A stretch of DNA of 32,258 bases from Natrialbaceae archaeon B1-Br10_E2g2. GTDB lineage: Archaea > Halobacteriota > Halobacteria > Halobacteriales > Natrialbaceae. Within the stretch, counting starts at the first letter, position 1. Each line of letters starts with the position of its first letter. The stretch spans positions 1 to 32,258 of the forward strand of contig LKMK01000006.1 of the NCBI GenBank assembly GCA_001563805.1. Direction: 5' to 3'. Shown in pieces: positions 11,401-18,442 of this stretch. The notes beneath the pieces were generated by a model. It saw only the letters and a program-made list of their open reading frames with translations, was not told the origin of the DNA and made no database searches. A program made the translations under genes and the position numbers.

Positions 11401-14400
11401 AGGCGTGAGATCAGACGGAGTCAGTTCGATGTCGGCAGTCGTTTGGTCGCCAGCAGATACTTCGACATCCTCAACGGTTCCCGATTCTGGAACGCCAGGA
11501 CCACTCTCTTCCATCGCCTCGATGGTATACGTTCCCGGTTCGACCTCCAGTTCGTACATCCCGTCAGGACCGGTACTGTCGACATCGACCTGCACGTCCC
11601 CGTCGGTCGCCCAGACGATCACACCCTGGACGGTTTCGTCGGTCGACTCTCGGGTCACGGTACCGGTGACCGTCCCGAGATCGTCTTCACGCGTAAGCTC
11701 GACATCGATCTGTTCGGTTCCGTCAATCTCCTGGCCGTCGACGAAGACTTCTTCGGTGATGTATCCAGGGCTGTTGAAATCGAGTTGTGTCGTCTCGTCG
11801 GGGACGTTGATTACGTACTCGCCCGTGGCGTTGGTCACCGCCGTGTCGAACGGCTCCGATGCCCCCAGCGAACTGGATTCGATCGTCACACCCTGGATTG
11901 GCTCGTCGGTCACCGTGTTCGTCACGACGCCGGTGACGACCGGGACGCTTGTCATCTCGACCGTTCCGAGATCGATTTGTTCACCTGAGTTCACCTCGAT
12001 ATCCTGTTCGACCACGTCGTCGAGTCCAGGGCTGGTGATCGTGTACTGGTAGACGCCCGGTGGGACCTCCGCTTCGAACTGTCCGTCCGCGTCGGTCTCT
12101 ACCGTGGTGGTGAACCCATCGACGGCGGGTGGCTGACCGACATCCTCCTGTTCGACGATTTCGACTTCCGCGTCAGCGACCGGATCGGAATCCGTATCGG
12201 CGACTGTTCCTTCGATGGTCCCAGACTGTAGCAGTGACAGCGACAGGTTACTGGTCGTCGCTTCATCTTCGGTGATTTCGACGTCAGCGTTGACGCTTTC
12301 CTCGTAGTCGTCGGTACTCGCGGCAACGTCGTACGTTCCGACAGCGAGGGTGAACTCGTAGTTACCGCTGGCGTCAGTTGTTGTCTCGTTCACGACGACA
12401 CTGCCGTCTAGAACCTCGACGGTCGCGTCGGCGATCGGGTCACCGGTGTCTGCGTCGGTGACCGTACCGGAGAGCGTGCCGGTGTCGACGATCGGAGCTT
12501 CGAGCCATGGTTCGAACTTAACGGAATCGTCATCCAACCACCATACATCGCGGATAGTGATCGAGTCGCCGCTTCCGTCTGCCTCTTCACCTGTTTCATT
12601 GTCGATTACACCGCCACTCGGTCCATCAGTTGCACCCCACCAGTTGTTTTTCGCATCAAGAATGTAATCGTCACCTGGATTATGGAAGAGCCCGTCACCG
12701 TTACCGGCTATCGAGTTCTCAGTAACCAGGAAGCTTTCATAGAACCCGCCGACAGTCAGGCCCATCCCTTCGTTATCCTCAATGACATTTTCAGTGATAG
12801 TGACATCTACACCATCGATTGCACTCTCCCCAGTCACGACGAGTCCATCGCCGTTGTTTCGGACAGTGTTCGACACGACCGTTCCATCAGTGGTGTCAAG
12901 ATGAATATCGAATCCGGTGTCGACGTCGTTATCCGCGACAACGTTGTCCGAGACAGTTACGCTTTCCCCCTCAATATCGAGGCGAGAGCCGATGTCGCCC
13001 TCGTTGTCTGCGATGAAGTTATTCGCAACTGTTACCGTCTCCCCGTCAATGGCGAGGTCGAGGCCCACGGGGTCAACTGATGGGCTATCGATCAACCCAC
13101 TGTTCGTCACGACGTTATCCGTAACCGTCACGTTCTCCGTCAGCGATCCTCGATCGACGATCACGCCGTCTCTGTCGCTACCGGTGACCGTGTTGTTCGT
13201 GAATGTGAAATCGCCGATATCAGCCGAAATCCCGGCAGCCTGATGACCGAACCGAACACCGGTAGACGAATCTTCAATGACGTTGTCCGCGACGGTCGCG
13301 TCGGTGGCTCTGTTTAGTGTGATACCGAGAGAGCCGTCCCGGATGTCGTTTTCAGTGATCGAAAGACCATCAGCTTGAGAAACACTGATAACGGTCCCGA
13401 GCGATCCCTGACCTTCAAGGATTTCGTTGTATTCAATGACGACGTCGCTGTTTTCTCCGTCAATATTGATCGCGGGTGAACCATCAATGACGGATCCGTT
13501 CGTAATCGTCACGCCGTCGCTGTCGGCCACGTATACGCCCCTATTCGAGCCTGTAATCTCGAACTCGTCAATGGTCACTCCCGATGAGTACCATGTACTG
13601 ACCACTCCAGCGACATCTTCCCCGACCGTCGGCGATGCCCCACTAATATCCGTGAACTCACTGTCTGTGATACTAATCTGCTCAGAATGAGTGACCTGTA
13701 TCCCCGCAGTGACGTCCGAAACGGAGAGGCCGTCGAGATTAGCGTTCGTGACGTCGAGGAGAATCACCTGCCCAGCGTCAGCATCGATCGTCGGATCGTC
13801 TTCGTCGACGGCGTAGACGAGCGGGTCACCGCCGACGGTGTTTCCAGACATTTCGTGTGGCTCTTCGTCGAGGGTATCTGGAACGTCAACGAGGATAATT
13901 CCGGTAGCGAACTCGTTGTCCGTGATCTTTGCGTTGAGTGCATTATCAAGTCGGAGGTCTGTTTCCGTGCCGGTGAACTCGTTTCCGTGGATCTCGAGAT
14001 TGTCTCGCTCGCTGCTTATCCCGATGGAAACGTCAGTGAGCTCATTGTACTTGATTTCAGTACCACCTTGCGGATCGATACCGACAAACCCCACATCTTC
14101 GATGGTGTTATTGGCGACGACTGAAGCCCCTTGTACCTCGATTCCGCCCCCATCAGGTGCTGTCACATGGTTGTGACGGACTTCAGCTCTGGCTCCGGCC
14201 GTAATACCGTTTTCGTTGCCCGTTACAGTATTGTACTCTACGACGTTGTCCGGCACTTGGGACGTGCCGAGATCGATTCCCGCACCGGCGTTGTCCGTCA
14301 CGGTGTTGTTCGTGACAGAACCGTCACTGCCTCCCCTATCCTGTTGAGTGTATGCAATTCCAGCCTCGTTTCTGCGTATCTCGTTGGCATCGACGGTGAA

Positions 14401-17106
14401 CCGGTCGTTTCGGTTGCCCAAGTAAAGACCATCCCCACCGTTATCGGTGATGGTGTTTCGGAGAACCGATGCGTCATCAACCCGATTCGCAAACGCGATC
14501 GCATCGCCGTCGTTGTCATAAATATGGTTATCGGCGATCACGATCCCGTGGGCATCCTCGTTCGACTGCGTTTGCACGGCGTCAACAGAGCCGGTGATCG
14601 TATTGTTGACGAACGTGAACTGCTCGCCACCAGCGACTACTGCGCTATCGGCGTTTCCGCTTCCCGTGTATCCCTCAATCTGGAATCCCTCCACAGTCAC
14701 ATCGTCGTCGGTCACGGTGATCGCTCGCTCGAACTTTTCTTGACTGCCATCGAGAACCGCCCCACCCTCGGAGACTGTCCGGAGCGTCAGCGGTTTGTCG
14801 ATCGTAAGCGACTCCTCGTAGGTGCCATCACCGACAACGACCTCTTCGCCGGGTAGTGCGGCGTCGATCGCTGCTTGAATGCTCTCGCCCTCAGTGACGC
14901 CGTCAATGAGCACTTCAACCTCACCAACAGACTGCCCGTCGACTTCGAGGTCGTAGACGCCCTCTTCGGCGAGGGGAACGCTCAGTCGCTCGGTCGTGTC
15001 TGATTCGCCATCAACCTCGATCGCTTCCGTGACGCTTGCGACTTCCGTGCCCTCGTCGTAGGCGACGAGTTCGCTCTCGACGCTGTCCTGGCTCTCGCCG
15101 AGGTTCTCGTACCGGACGTCGACGCTCGCCTTGCCCGCTGCGCTTGGCTCAATCGGTGCTTCGATGCCGCTGATGATCGAGTCATGGAGTCGATTGGTGT
15201 CGGTCAGATAAATGGGGTCACTCGTCGGTAACACCTCGATCGTGTCGATCTCTTTGTCTTCGATGTAGGCAGTGTACTCACCGGGCGTCTCTATCGGGTC
15301 GGTGACGAGAATTTTCGTCCTCGTCTCGCCGGGGTTGAGTCCCAGATCCCCCGAGAACGCCACGTCCTCACGACCATCGAACGCCGGGCCTTCGAGCGCG
15401 AGCGTGTCGTTGGTAGCCGCTGGGTCGACGGATTCGTCCCCGAGGTTCGTTGCATCGTAAGAGATCTGTATCAGGTCACCCTCCAACCGCGTGTCGAAAA
15501 ACGGTAGGATCGACCGGAACACGGGTTCATCCTCGTCGACGACGGTGAGCGTGCCTATCTCCTCACCGTTGATGCCGAGGGTGTACTCGCCGCTCTCGCT
15601 TGGCGCGGTCAGCGGCAGTTCGACTGTGTTCGTGCCGTAGGCGGGCACGTCGATCGTCTTACTTACCACGTTGTTGCCGTCCAGATCGAGCGTGTACGTC
15701 GCCGACGTGGTCGGATCCCAGTCGTTTCTGACCGTCGCCGAGACGGTCAGTTCATCCTCGACGAATGCACCCTCGTCGAACTCAACATCGACGACTCGGG
15801 GATCGGTATCCGGGATTTCGCCGTTCCACTCATGGTGGTGATTCTGCCCACCGAGCATCACGCGCGAGTCGCTACTGGAACCCGAGACGCCCGCATCGAT
15901 CGCCATGATACGCTCGTCCCCGGTCTGGACGGCGACGTAGGCCACGCCGTCGACGACGATGACATCGCTTCGGTCACCGGTTTCGACTGACCACAACTCA
16001 CTGCCGTCGTTCGGGTCGAGCGCTCTGAACGCTTCTGAATCGGTGGTCTGCGGTACGAAGAGCGTTCCGTCGGCGATCGTCGGCGGATCGGCCACACGGT
16101 CATCGTCCGACCAGCGTTCGCTGCCATCGGTTGCGTTCAGCGCGTACAACCCATCCATGCCAACGTAGACCGTTGACTCGTCGCCATCACCGGAGACTAT
16201 TGGTGCTGTCGCCGTCTGTAGAAGGGCTGGCTCTGGGTCATCGAACTCAACTTCCCACTCTTTTTCCCCGGTTTCTTCGTCAATGGCTACGGTGAACAGC
16301 TCGTAGTCAGCAGTGGTCGACTCAAGACCTTGCGTGTAGCTGAAATAGACAAGGCCGTCTGCAACGGTTGGCTCCGTCGCCGAGCCGCGATCCTCGAGCG
16401 TGCCTATCTCATCCCACGTCCACTGTTCGTCTCCGTCCGCTGCATCGACGGCCGTCATCCCATCGGAGGTGACGAAATAGACGGTTCCGTCAATGAACGT
16501 CGGTCCGGCCCTGACCGGTTTGTTGGTCTCAATGGCCCAGTTCTCGTCACCTGTCTCGGCGTCGAGCGAAAGAACCTGTCCCGAAGCCGAATCAGACCAG
16601 CTGACGTACACACTTCCATCACCGACTGACTGCGCTCCGGAACTGAATGTGTCTTCGTCGGACTCGACGTGCCACTCGATCGTCCCGAGTTTCAGATCGA
16701 GTGCCCACACGCCATCGGAGCCGGAGACGTACACCGTCCCGTCGACGACGGTCGGCGACCCACGGGCAGAGATGTCGGTCTCCCAACGCTGCTCCCCCGT
16801 GCCGACGTCGTACGCTACGACGCGGTCGGAAGACCCGTGATCTCCGGACGCGACTACGAGAATGCCGTCGACGACCGTCGGCGCTCTATCGGTTCGGAGG
16901 TCCAAATCGGACTCCCAGAGCACGTCGCTTTCGTTTGTGTCAAACTGGCTAGGGCCGACTCGATCTGTCGTCTGTTCCGTATTGGGTGTCGCAACTGCGA
17001 TGCCGGCCGAACCCACAGCGAAGACGGCAGCACATATCGCCAGAATAGCGAAGAAAACGAGTACCCGCAATCTGCACCGTGTCGAAATCCACCCCACGTT
17101 TATCAT
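5485..17106 (-). CDS. Giant secreted modular surface protein with PGF-CTERM anchor (3873 aa)
   Basis: Single 11,622-bp ORF; N-terminal hydrophobic signal (LRVLVFFAILAICAAVFAVGSAGIAVA); PQQ/propeller-type repeats; CARDB-like, beta-helix, carboxypeptidase-regulatory-like and Big-like domains; tandem repeats; Asp-rich linker; C-terminal VPGFGSGIAVLAILLAVALVSRH. Confidence 0.93.
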   Translation of the reverse strand: MINVGWISTRCRLRVLVFFAILAICAAVFAVGSAGIAVATPNTEQTTDRVGPSQFDTNESDVLWESDLDLRTDRAPTVVDGILVVASGDHGSSDRVVAYDVGTGEQRWETDISARGSPTVVDGTVYVSGSDGVWALDLKLGTIEWHVESDEDTFSSGAQSVGDGSVYVSWSDSASGQVLSLDAETGDENWAIETNKPVRAGPTFIDGTVYFVTSDGMTAVDAADGDEQWTWDEIGTLEDRGSATEPTVADGLVYFSYTQGLESTTADYELFTVAIDEETGEKEWEVEFDDPEPALLQTATAPIVSGDGDESTVYVGMDGLYALNATDGSERWSDDDRVADPPTIADGTLFVPQTTDSEAFRALDPNDGSELWSVETGDRSDVIVVDGVAYVAVQTGDERIMAIDAGVSGSSSDSRVMLGGQNHHHEWNGEIPDTDPRVVDVEFDEGAFVEDELTVSATVRNDWDPTTSATYTLDLDGNNVVSKTIDVPAYGTNTVELPLTAPSESGEYTLGINGEEIGTLTVVDEDEPVFRSILPFFDTRLEGDLIQISYDATNLGDESVDPAATNDTLALEGPAFDGREDVAFSGDLGLNPGETRTKILVTDPIETPGEYTAYIEDKEIDTIEVLPTSDPIYLTDTNRLHDSIISGIEAPIEPSAAGKASVDVRYENLGESQDSVESELVAYDEGTEVASVTEAIEVDGESDTTERLSVPLAEEGVYDLEVDGQSVGEVEVLIDGVTEGESIQAAIDAALPGEEVVVGDGTYEESLTIDKPLTLRTVSEGGAVLDGSQEKFERAITVTDDDVTVEGFQIEGYTGSGNADSAVVAGGEQFTFVNNTITGSVDAVQTQSNEDAHGIVIADNHIYDNDGDAIAFANRVDDASVLRNTITDNGGDGLYLGNRNDRFTVDANEIRRNEAGIAYTQQDRGGSDGSVTNNTVTDNAGAGIDLGTSQVPDNVVEYNTVTGNENGITAGARAEVRHNHVTAPDGGGIEVQGASVVANNTIEDVGFVGIDPQGGTEIKYNELTDVSIGISSERDNLEIHGNEFTGTETDLRLDNALNAKITDNEFATGIILVDVPDTLDEEPHEMSGNTVGGDPLVYAVDEDDPTIDADAGQVILLDVTNANLDGLSVSDVTAGIQVTHSEQISITDSEFTDISGASPTVGEDVAGVVSTWYSSGVTIDEFEITGSNRGVYVADSDGVTITNGSVIDGSPAINIDGENSDVVIEYNEILEGQGSLGTVISVSQADGLSITENDIRDGSLGITLNRATDATVADNVIEDSSTGVRFGHQAAGISADIGDFTFTNNTVTGSDRDGVIVDRGSLTENVTVTDNVVTNSGLIDSPSVDPVGLDLAIDGETVTVANNFIADNEGDIGSRLDIEGESVTVSDNVVADNDVDTGFDIHLDTTDGTVVSNTVRNNGDGLVVTGESAIDGVDVTITENVIEDNEGMGLTVGGFYESFLVTENSIAGNGDGLFHNPGDDYILDAKNNWWGATDGPSGGVIDNETGEEADGSGDSITIRDVWWLDDDSVKFEPWLEAPIVDTGTLSGTVTDADTGDPIADATVEVLDGSVVVNETTTDASGNYEFTLAVGTYDVAASTDDYEESVNADVEITEDEATTSNLSLSLLQSGTIEGTVADTDSDPVADAEVEIVEQEDVGQPPAVDGFTTTVETDADGQFEAEVPPGVYQYTITSPGLDDVVEQDIEVNSGEQIDLGTVEMTSVPVVTGVVTNTVTDEPIQGVTIESSSLGASEPFDTAVTNATGEYVINVPDETTQLDFNSPGYITEEVFVDGQEIDGTEQIDVELTREDDLGTVTGTVTRESTDETVQGVIVWATDGDVQVDVDSTGPDGMYELEVEPGTYTIEAMEESGPGVPESGTVEDVEVSAGDQTTADIELTPSDLTPASNVSVSINETESVLDVTEGEMITVVADITNTGDDQTEQDVALGVLFDSADDDLLYEADPQSVTVGSNETESVSFSFESELAFDGADAVVVSGEPGETEPTDTDSIQLSVSETDGDPALESITLSIDETTLIEGETTLPTLIATFDDGSTTDITEDAAFTSDNTTIVSTDGSTLTAESPGTAMVTATYEGETDTVEMTVEADEQPEPDPELELIALSIDETTLIEGSATPATVTATFDDGTIEDVTDEASPDSDNTTVVSVDGSTLTAESPGTATVTATYEDETDSLEVTVESDQPEPEPDLEVLEATVVPTQLETGEETTVNATVENVGDGDGELTVPLEISGLEVENTTVTLDAGESTDVTFTRTFESAGEFQISVGGVEAGTISVIDDPDADIFIYGADVNQSAILLGDTVSVTGDLLNNGGTGTYDVDLNVDGERVETKSVEVGPGAMPGAVDFEWTPTEADLPAGEDEMNATISLNGFVVETVFVENQYFDIQVIAASTSEIELIEGEHASVVGSIYQAGNVEGTEEISLNATHQETGETESIGSQEVTLSPGFYHLGAINITFEPDEAGTYDLELGDRDAGTVEVESAESDIQVIAASTSEIELIEGEHAYVIGSIYQAGNIEGTEELSLNATHQETGETELIDTQEATLEPGFYHLGALNITFEPDEAGTYDLELGDRNAGTVEVEPAESNIQVIAGSTSEIELIEGEHAYVVGSIYQAGNVEGTEKISLNATHQETGETEVVGSQEVTLSPGFYHLGAINITFVPDEAGTYDLELGDRNAGTIDVEPAESDIQVIAASVADVEMLQTEETYVIGSIYQSGNVEGPQEIELNATHRGTNETHTVDTVEKELAPGFYHLGALNVTFEPEEAGTYDLELGDRNAGFVEVEPAEPDIQVIAASASEVEIIQGEEFSVTGSIYNSGDVEGTETIELTATHNETDETHVLGSQEVTAASNVSHLGAINITAEFDEPGYYDLELGDRDAGLMAVEEAITDITVIAASTEDIELIEGEETYVIGSVYQGGNVEETEEISLNATHQETGETEVIGSQEVTLAPGFYHLGALNITFEPNEAGTYDLELGDRDAGTVDVEPAESDIQVIAASQSATELIEGEDTYVVGSVYQAGNIEGTEEIALNATHQETGETEVIGSQEVTLAPGFYHLGAINITAEFNQAGMYDLELGDTYAGSVDVEPAESDIQVIAGSTSEIELIEGEHAYVVGSIYQAGNVEGTEEISLNATHQETGETELIDTQEVTLAPGFYHLGAINITFEPDEAGTYDLELGDTYAGTVDVEPSESDIQVIAASTSQIELIEGEHAYVVGSVYQGGNVEGTEEISLNATHKETGETEAIGSQEVTLAPGFYHLGAINITAEFDQAGTYELELGDRSAGTIDVAESTVEASIVDVAGHSVNFDSDTGSEQVYASEDVPVTIEIDADLDLETVTVLASSLDTNYVRSFEASHDDGETWTATVSLADIQDDGRYEVSVVAVDRVGSAGTDIADNPLVIDRDAPRLSATLEDVDSEGATVVVESDKPLAEPPEVEGVFTAPDNSTESGSVSMLPVSGSDTHFTGTFATGETGTYEITSVGTDRAGNEGSDNASVTVDTRFTLGDGVIEIDGTGTAIEFDVADDTDEAVLTQDLFASLSETTANANLDDGQLGAGFITADLDNLLDYYLEEGTVESASISMAIDEDDLDGASVDDVELQYYDDTSGSWTTDPVIDSSVEYDGSDPFLTASVTGFSTYGAFVPDTEPPEITVDTPVDGQVFDAGTETVQLRIEYEDALTDVNSSSVRLEIDGVDRTDHENTSITSSAVEHTLSVEDGTTYDVRLSVADDADNKATHELSFEVDSPSTGSSSGGSGSSTPAPDDDTSAADDDKASVPDDDDGSVADDGKPVSDDDSASDGDEVESDDGSVADDDGDTPIDTDDESAVDDDSDSVPGFGSGIAVLAILLAVALVSRHSVSRL
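5488..5578 (-). other. PGF-CTERM-like archaeosortase sorting signal
   Basis: PGFG motif, about 16-residue hydrophobic stretch, short basic tail (SRHSVSRL), preceded by an Asp/Ser-rich linker. Confidence 0.8.
7189..9915 (-). repeat. Nine in-frame tandem repeats, exactly 303 bp (101 aa) each, within the giant protein
   Basis: The repeat-start Asp/Asn codon (D/N-I-Q/T-V-I-A) falls at 9913-9915, 9610-9612, 9307-9309, 9004-9006, 8701-8703, 8398-8400, 8095-8097, 7792-7794 and 7489-7491: constant 303-bp spacing. Consensus DIQVIAASTSEIELIEGEHAYVVGSIYQAGNVEGTEEISLNATHQETGETEVIGSQEVTLAPGFYHLGAINITFEPDEAGTYDLELGDRDAGTVDVEPAES. Confidence 0.97.
10510..11050 (-). repeat. Two tandem bacterial Ig-like (Big-like) repeats in the giant protein
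   Basis: Two copies of LE(S/L)I(T/A)LSIDETTLIEG...TFDDG...DNTT(I/V)VS(T/V)DGSTLTAESPGTA(M/T)VTATYE(G/D)ETD. Confidence 0.85.
12500..14880 (-). other. NosD/pectate-lyase-like right-handed beta-helix region of the giant protein
   Basis: IQAAIDAALPGEEVVVGDGTYEESLTIDKPLTL followed by many short N-N-T/I-x-D-N-x-G coils and a terminal NNWWGATDGPSG motif. Confidence 0.85.
15840..16960 (-). other. PQQ-binding-like beta-propeller region of the giant protein
   Basis: Repeated (A)xDxxTGxxxW blades: AYDVGTGEQRWETDI, SLDAETGDENWAIET, AVDAADGDEQWTWDE, AIDEETGEKEWEVEF, ALNATDGSERWSDDD, ALDPNDGSELWSVET. Confidence 0.85.
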
Positions 17107-17115
17107 GGTGAATAT

Positions 17116-17200
17116 GATTCTCAGAGTGACATAACATTCTGCTTAGTCAGATAGTAGTGCAGAACTTACATCAGCCTAAGTGTGGTTTCAACTGAGAATC
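17116..17200. repeat. 9-bp inverted repeat flanking the upstream region of the giant gene
   Basis: GATTCTCAG at 17116-17124 and CTGAGAATC at 17192-17200. Confidence 0.5.
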
Positions 17201-17229
17201 TTTAACTACATCATTCCCCTCCGCGTACC

Positions 17230-17361
17230 CTGTGGAATAGACTCGAAAAATACGCCGTTAAATTCTCTGAAGAAGACCGCGATACGCTTGATTGGTTCAT
17301 TTCAACCGGTGAGCGGAAATCCGAGGAGAACACGCGAGTCCGAATATCTTCTGTAGGCTGA
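17230..17361 (+). pseudogene. Short N-terminal remnant resembling an IS630-family transposase
   Basis: Reading frame LWNRLEKYAVKFSEEDRDTLDWFISTGERKSEENTRVRISSVG* resembles the IS630 N-terminal helix-turn-helix pattern (LSEEDRDxLxxFVSTGERKAxExxRARILL); no ATG, truncated by TGA. Confidence 0.45.
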
Positions 17362-17511
17362 TGACGGACTCACTGATCCGATAACCAGTGAGCACGTCAG
17401 TTGTCATCCACGGACGGTTCACGACCGATGATGTCGGGATCTAGCCACACCAACTCAACCAAGTCGAGCCTGAATGGATCTTCCAACTCCAGATTTGAAG
17501 CTACAGTACGC

Positions 17512-18321
17512 TCACCTCTCAATCGATCCCACACTCTCGTACAACTTCGAGACCGACTTATCACGTTGCAAAAACGGCCTCGAGTAGATCGACTCCAAAA
17601 GTGTGAGTCTGGCTTCGATCCCGTCGCGTTCACGTTCCGGTTCGGGTTGGCCGAACCGATCGAGTTGACGAGTAACGGCGGTTACGAGTTCCGATTTCAC
17701 AAGCGGTTTCCGCAGAACATCGTCGCACGGCCATGTACAGAGCGACGGGTCAGGGCGATCACCGACGAGAGCGATACGGCGGGTCATGTTGAAACGGTGT
17801 GCAGAGAGCGTTGCCGGGTCGTCACCCCACAGGTCGATATCAAAAATAGCGACATCCGGCGTCTCAGCGAGATTGCTCCAAAGCGACTCCTGACCGTGTA
17901 CTGCAATCACATCGAAGCGGTCACACAACCAACTGCGATAGAGTTCGACGAGTCGATGATCACGATCGCCGAGGACAACCGTCGGCTGGACGGAATCGAT
18001 GTGTTCGTCCGCCCACGTAGCCAGCGAGTCAAACACAGGTCGCAACTCACGTCCAGCGTCAGTCAATTCATACGTAACTGTAAGCGGTGACTCGCTGATC
18101 ACACACCGAGTGACAAGCCCATGCTCCGACAGCGACTCAAGCGTCTTCGTGAGCATGTTCGGTGAGATATCAGGGATGTTATTCTCGAGTTCACTAAATC
18201 GAAGCGAACCCGACTCCAGGAGGACACTTACTACAACCGGCTCCCATTTGTTCGAGAGCAGTGAAAGGGCGTCCAGAGCGCCCCGGATGTTGGGTGGTAT
18301 AAATACCTCAGCTCTGTCCAT
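17512..18321 (-). CDS. HxlR-family winged-helix regulator fused to a receiver-like domain with HalX-like C-terminus
   Basis: 269 aa; HxlR pattern (ALSLLSNKWEPVVVSVLLESGSLRFSELENNIPDISPNMLTKTLESLSEHGLVTR); receiver pattern VVLGDRDHRLVELY, VAIFDIDLWG, IALVGD, VLRKPL; HalX-like tail EARLTLLESIYSRPFLQRDKSVSKLYESVGSIE. Confidence 0.8.
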   Translation of the reverse strand: MDRAEVFIPPNIRGALDALSLLSNKWEPVVVSVLLESGSLRFSELENNIPDISPNMLTKTLESLSEHGLVTRCVISESPLTVTYELTDAGRELRPVFDSLATWADEHIDSVQPTVVLGDRDHRLVELYRSWLCDRFDVIAVHGQESLWSNLAETPDVAIFDIDLWGDDPATLSAHRFNMTRRIALVGDRPDPSLCTWPCDDVLRKPLVKSELVTAVTRQLDRFGQPEPERERDGIEARLTLLESIYSRPFLQRDKSVSKLYESVGSIER

Positions 18322-18410
18322 GCAGTGGATATGACTAGCATCATTATATTCCTGTCTCCTGTCTGCATGACGCCGTTAGGACCTCCAACCTCGCAAGATT
18401 TATTATCTCT

Positions 18411-18426
18411 CCTATTAATTAATAGG
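18411..18426. promoter_or_regulatory. Perfect 16-bp palindrome in the divergent intergenic region (candidate operator)
   Basis: CCTATTAATTAATAGG, between the HxlR-receiver gene and the receiver-pseudokinase gene. Confidence 0.5.
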
Positions 18427-18442
18427 GTTATAATCATATTGA

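Noticed and set aside
12500-14880. Possible CRISPR-like or short-repeat DNA array
   Set aside because: Periodicity is at protein level (beta-helix coils of about 20-25 aa) with diverged nucleotides; no identical repeats with unique spacers.
17397-17510. Minus-strand tail ...ASNLELEDPFRLDLVELVWLDPDIIGREPSVDDN*
   Set aside because: Looks protein-like and may be a gene remnant, but no family was recognised and the upstream part overlaps the HxlR-receiver gene in another frame.
17401-18090. 229-aa + strand ORF
   Set aside because: Antisense to the HxlR-receiver gene, which has clear motifs on the minus strand.
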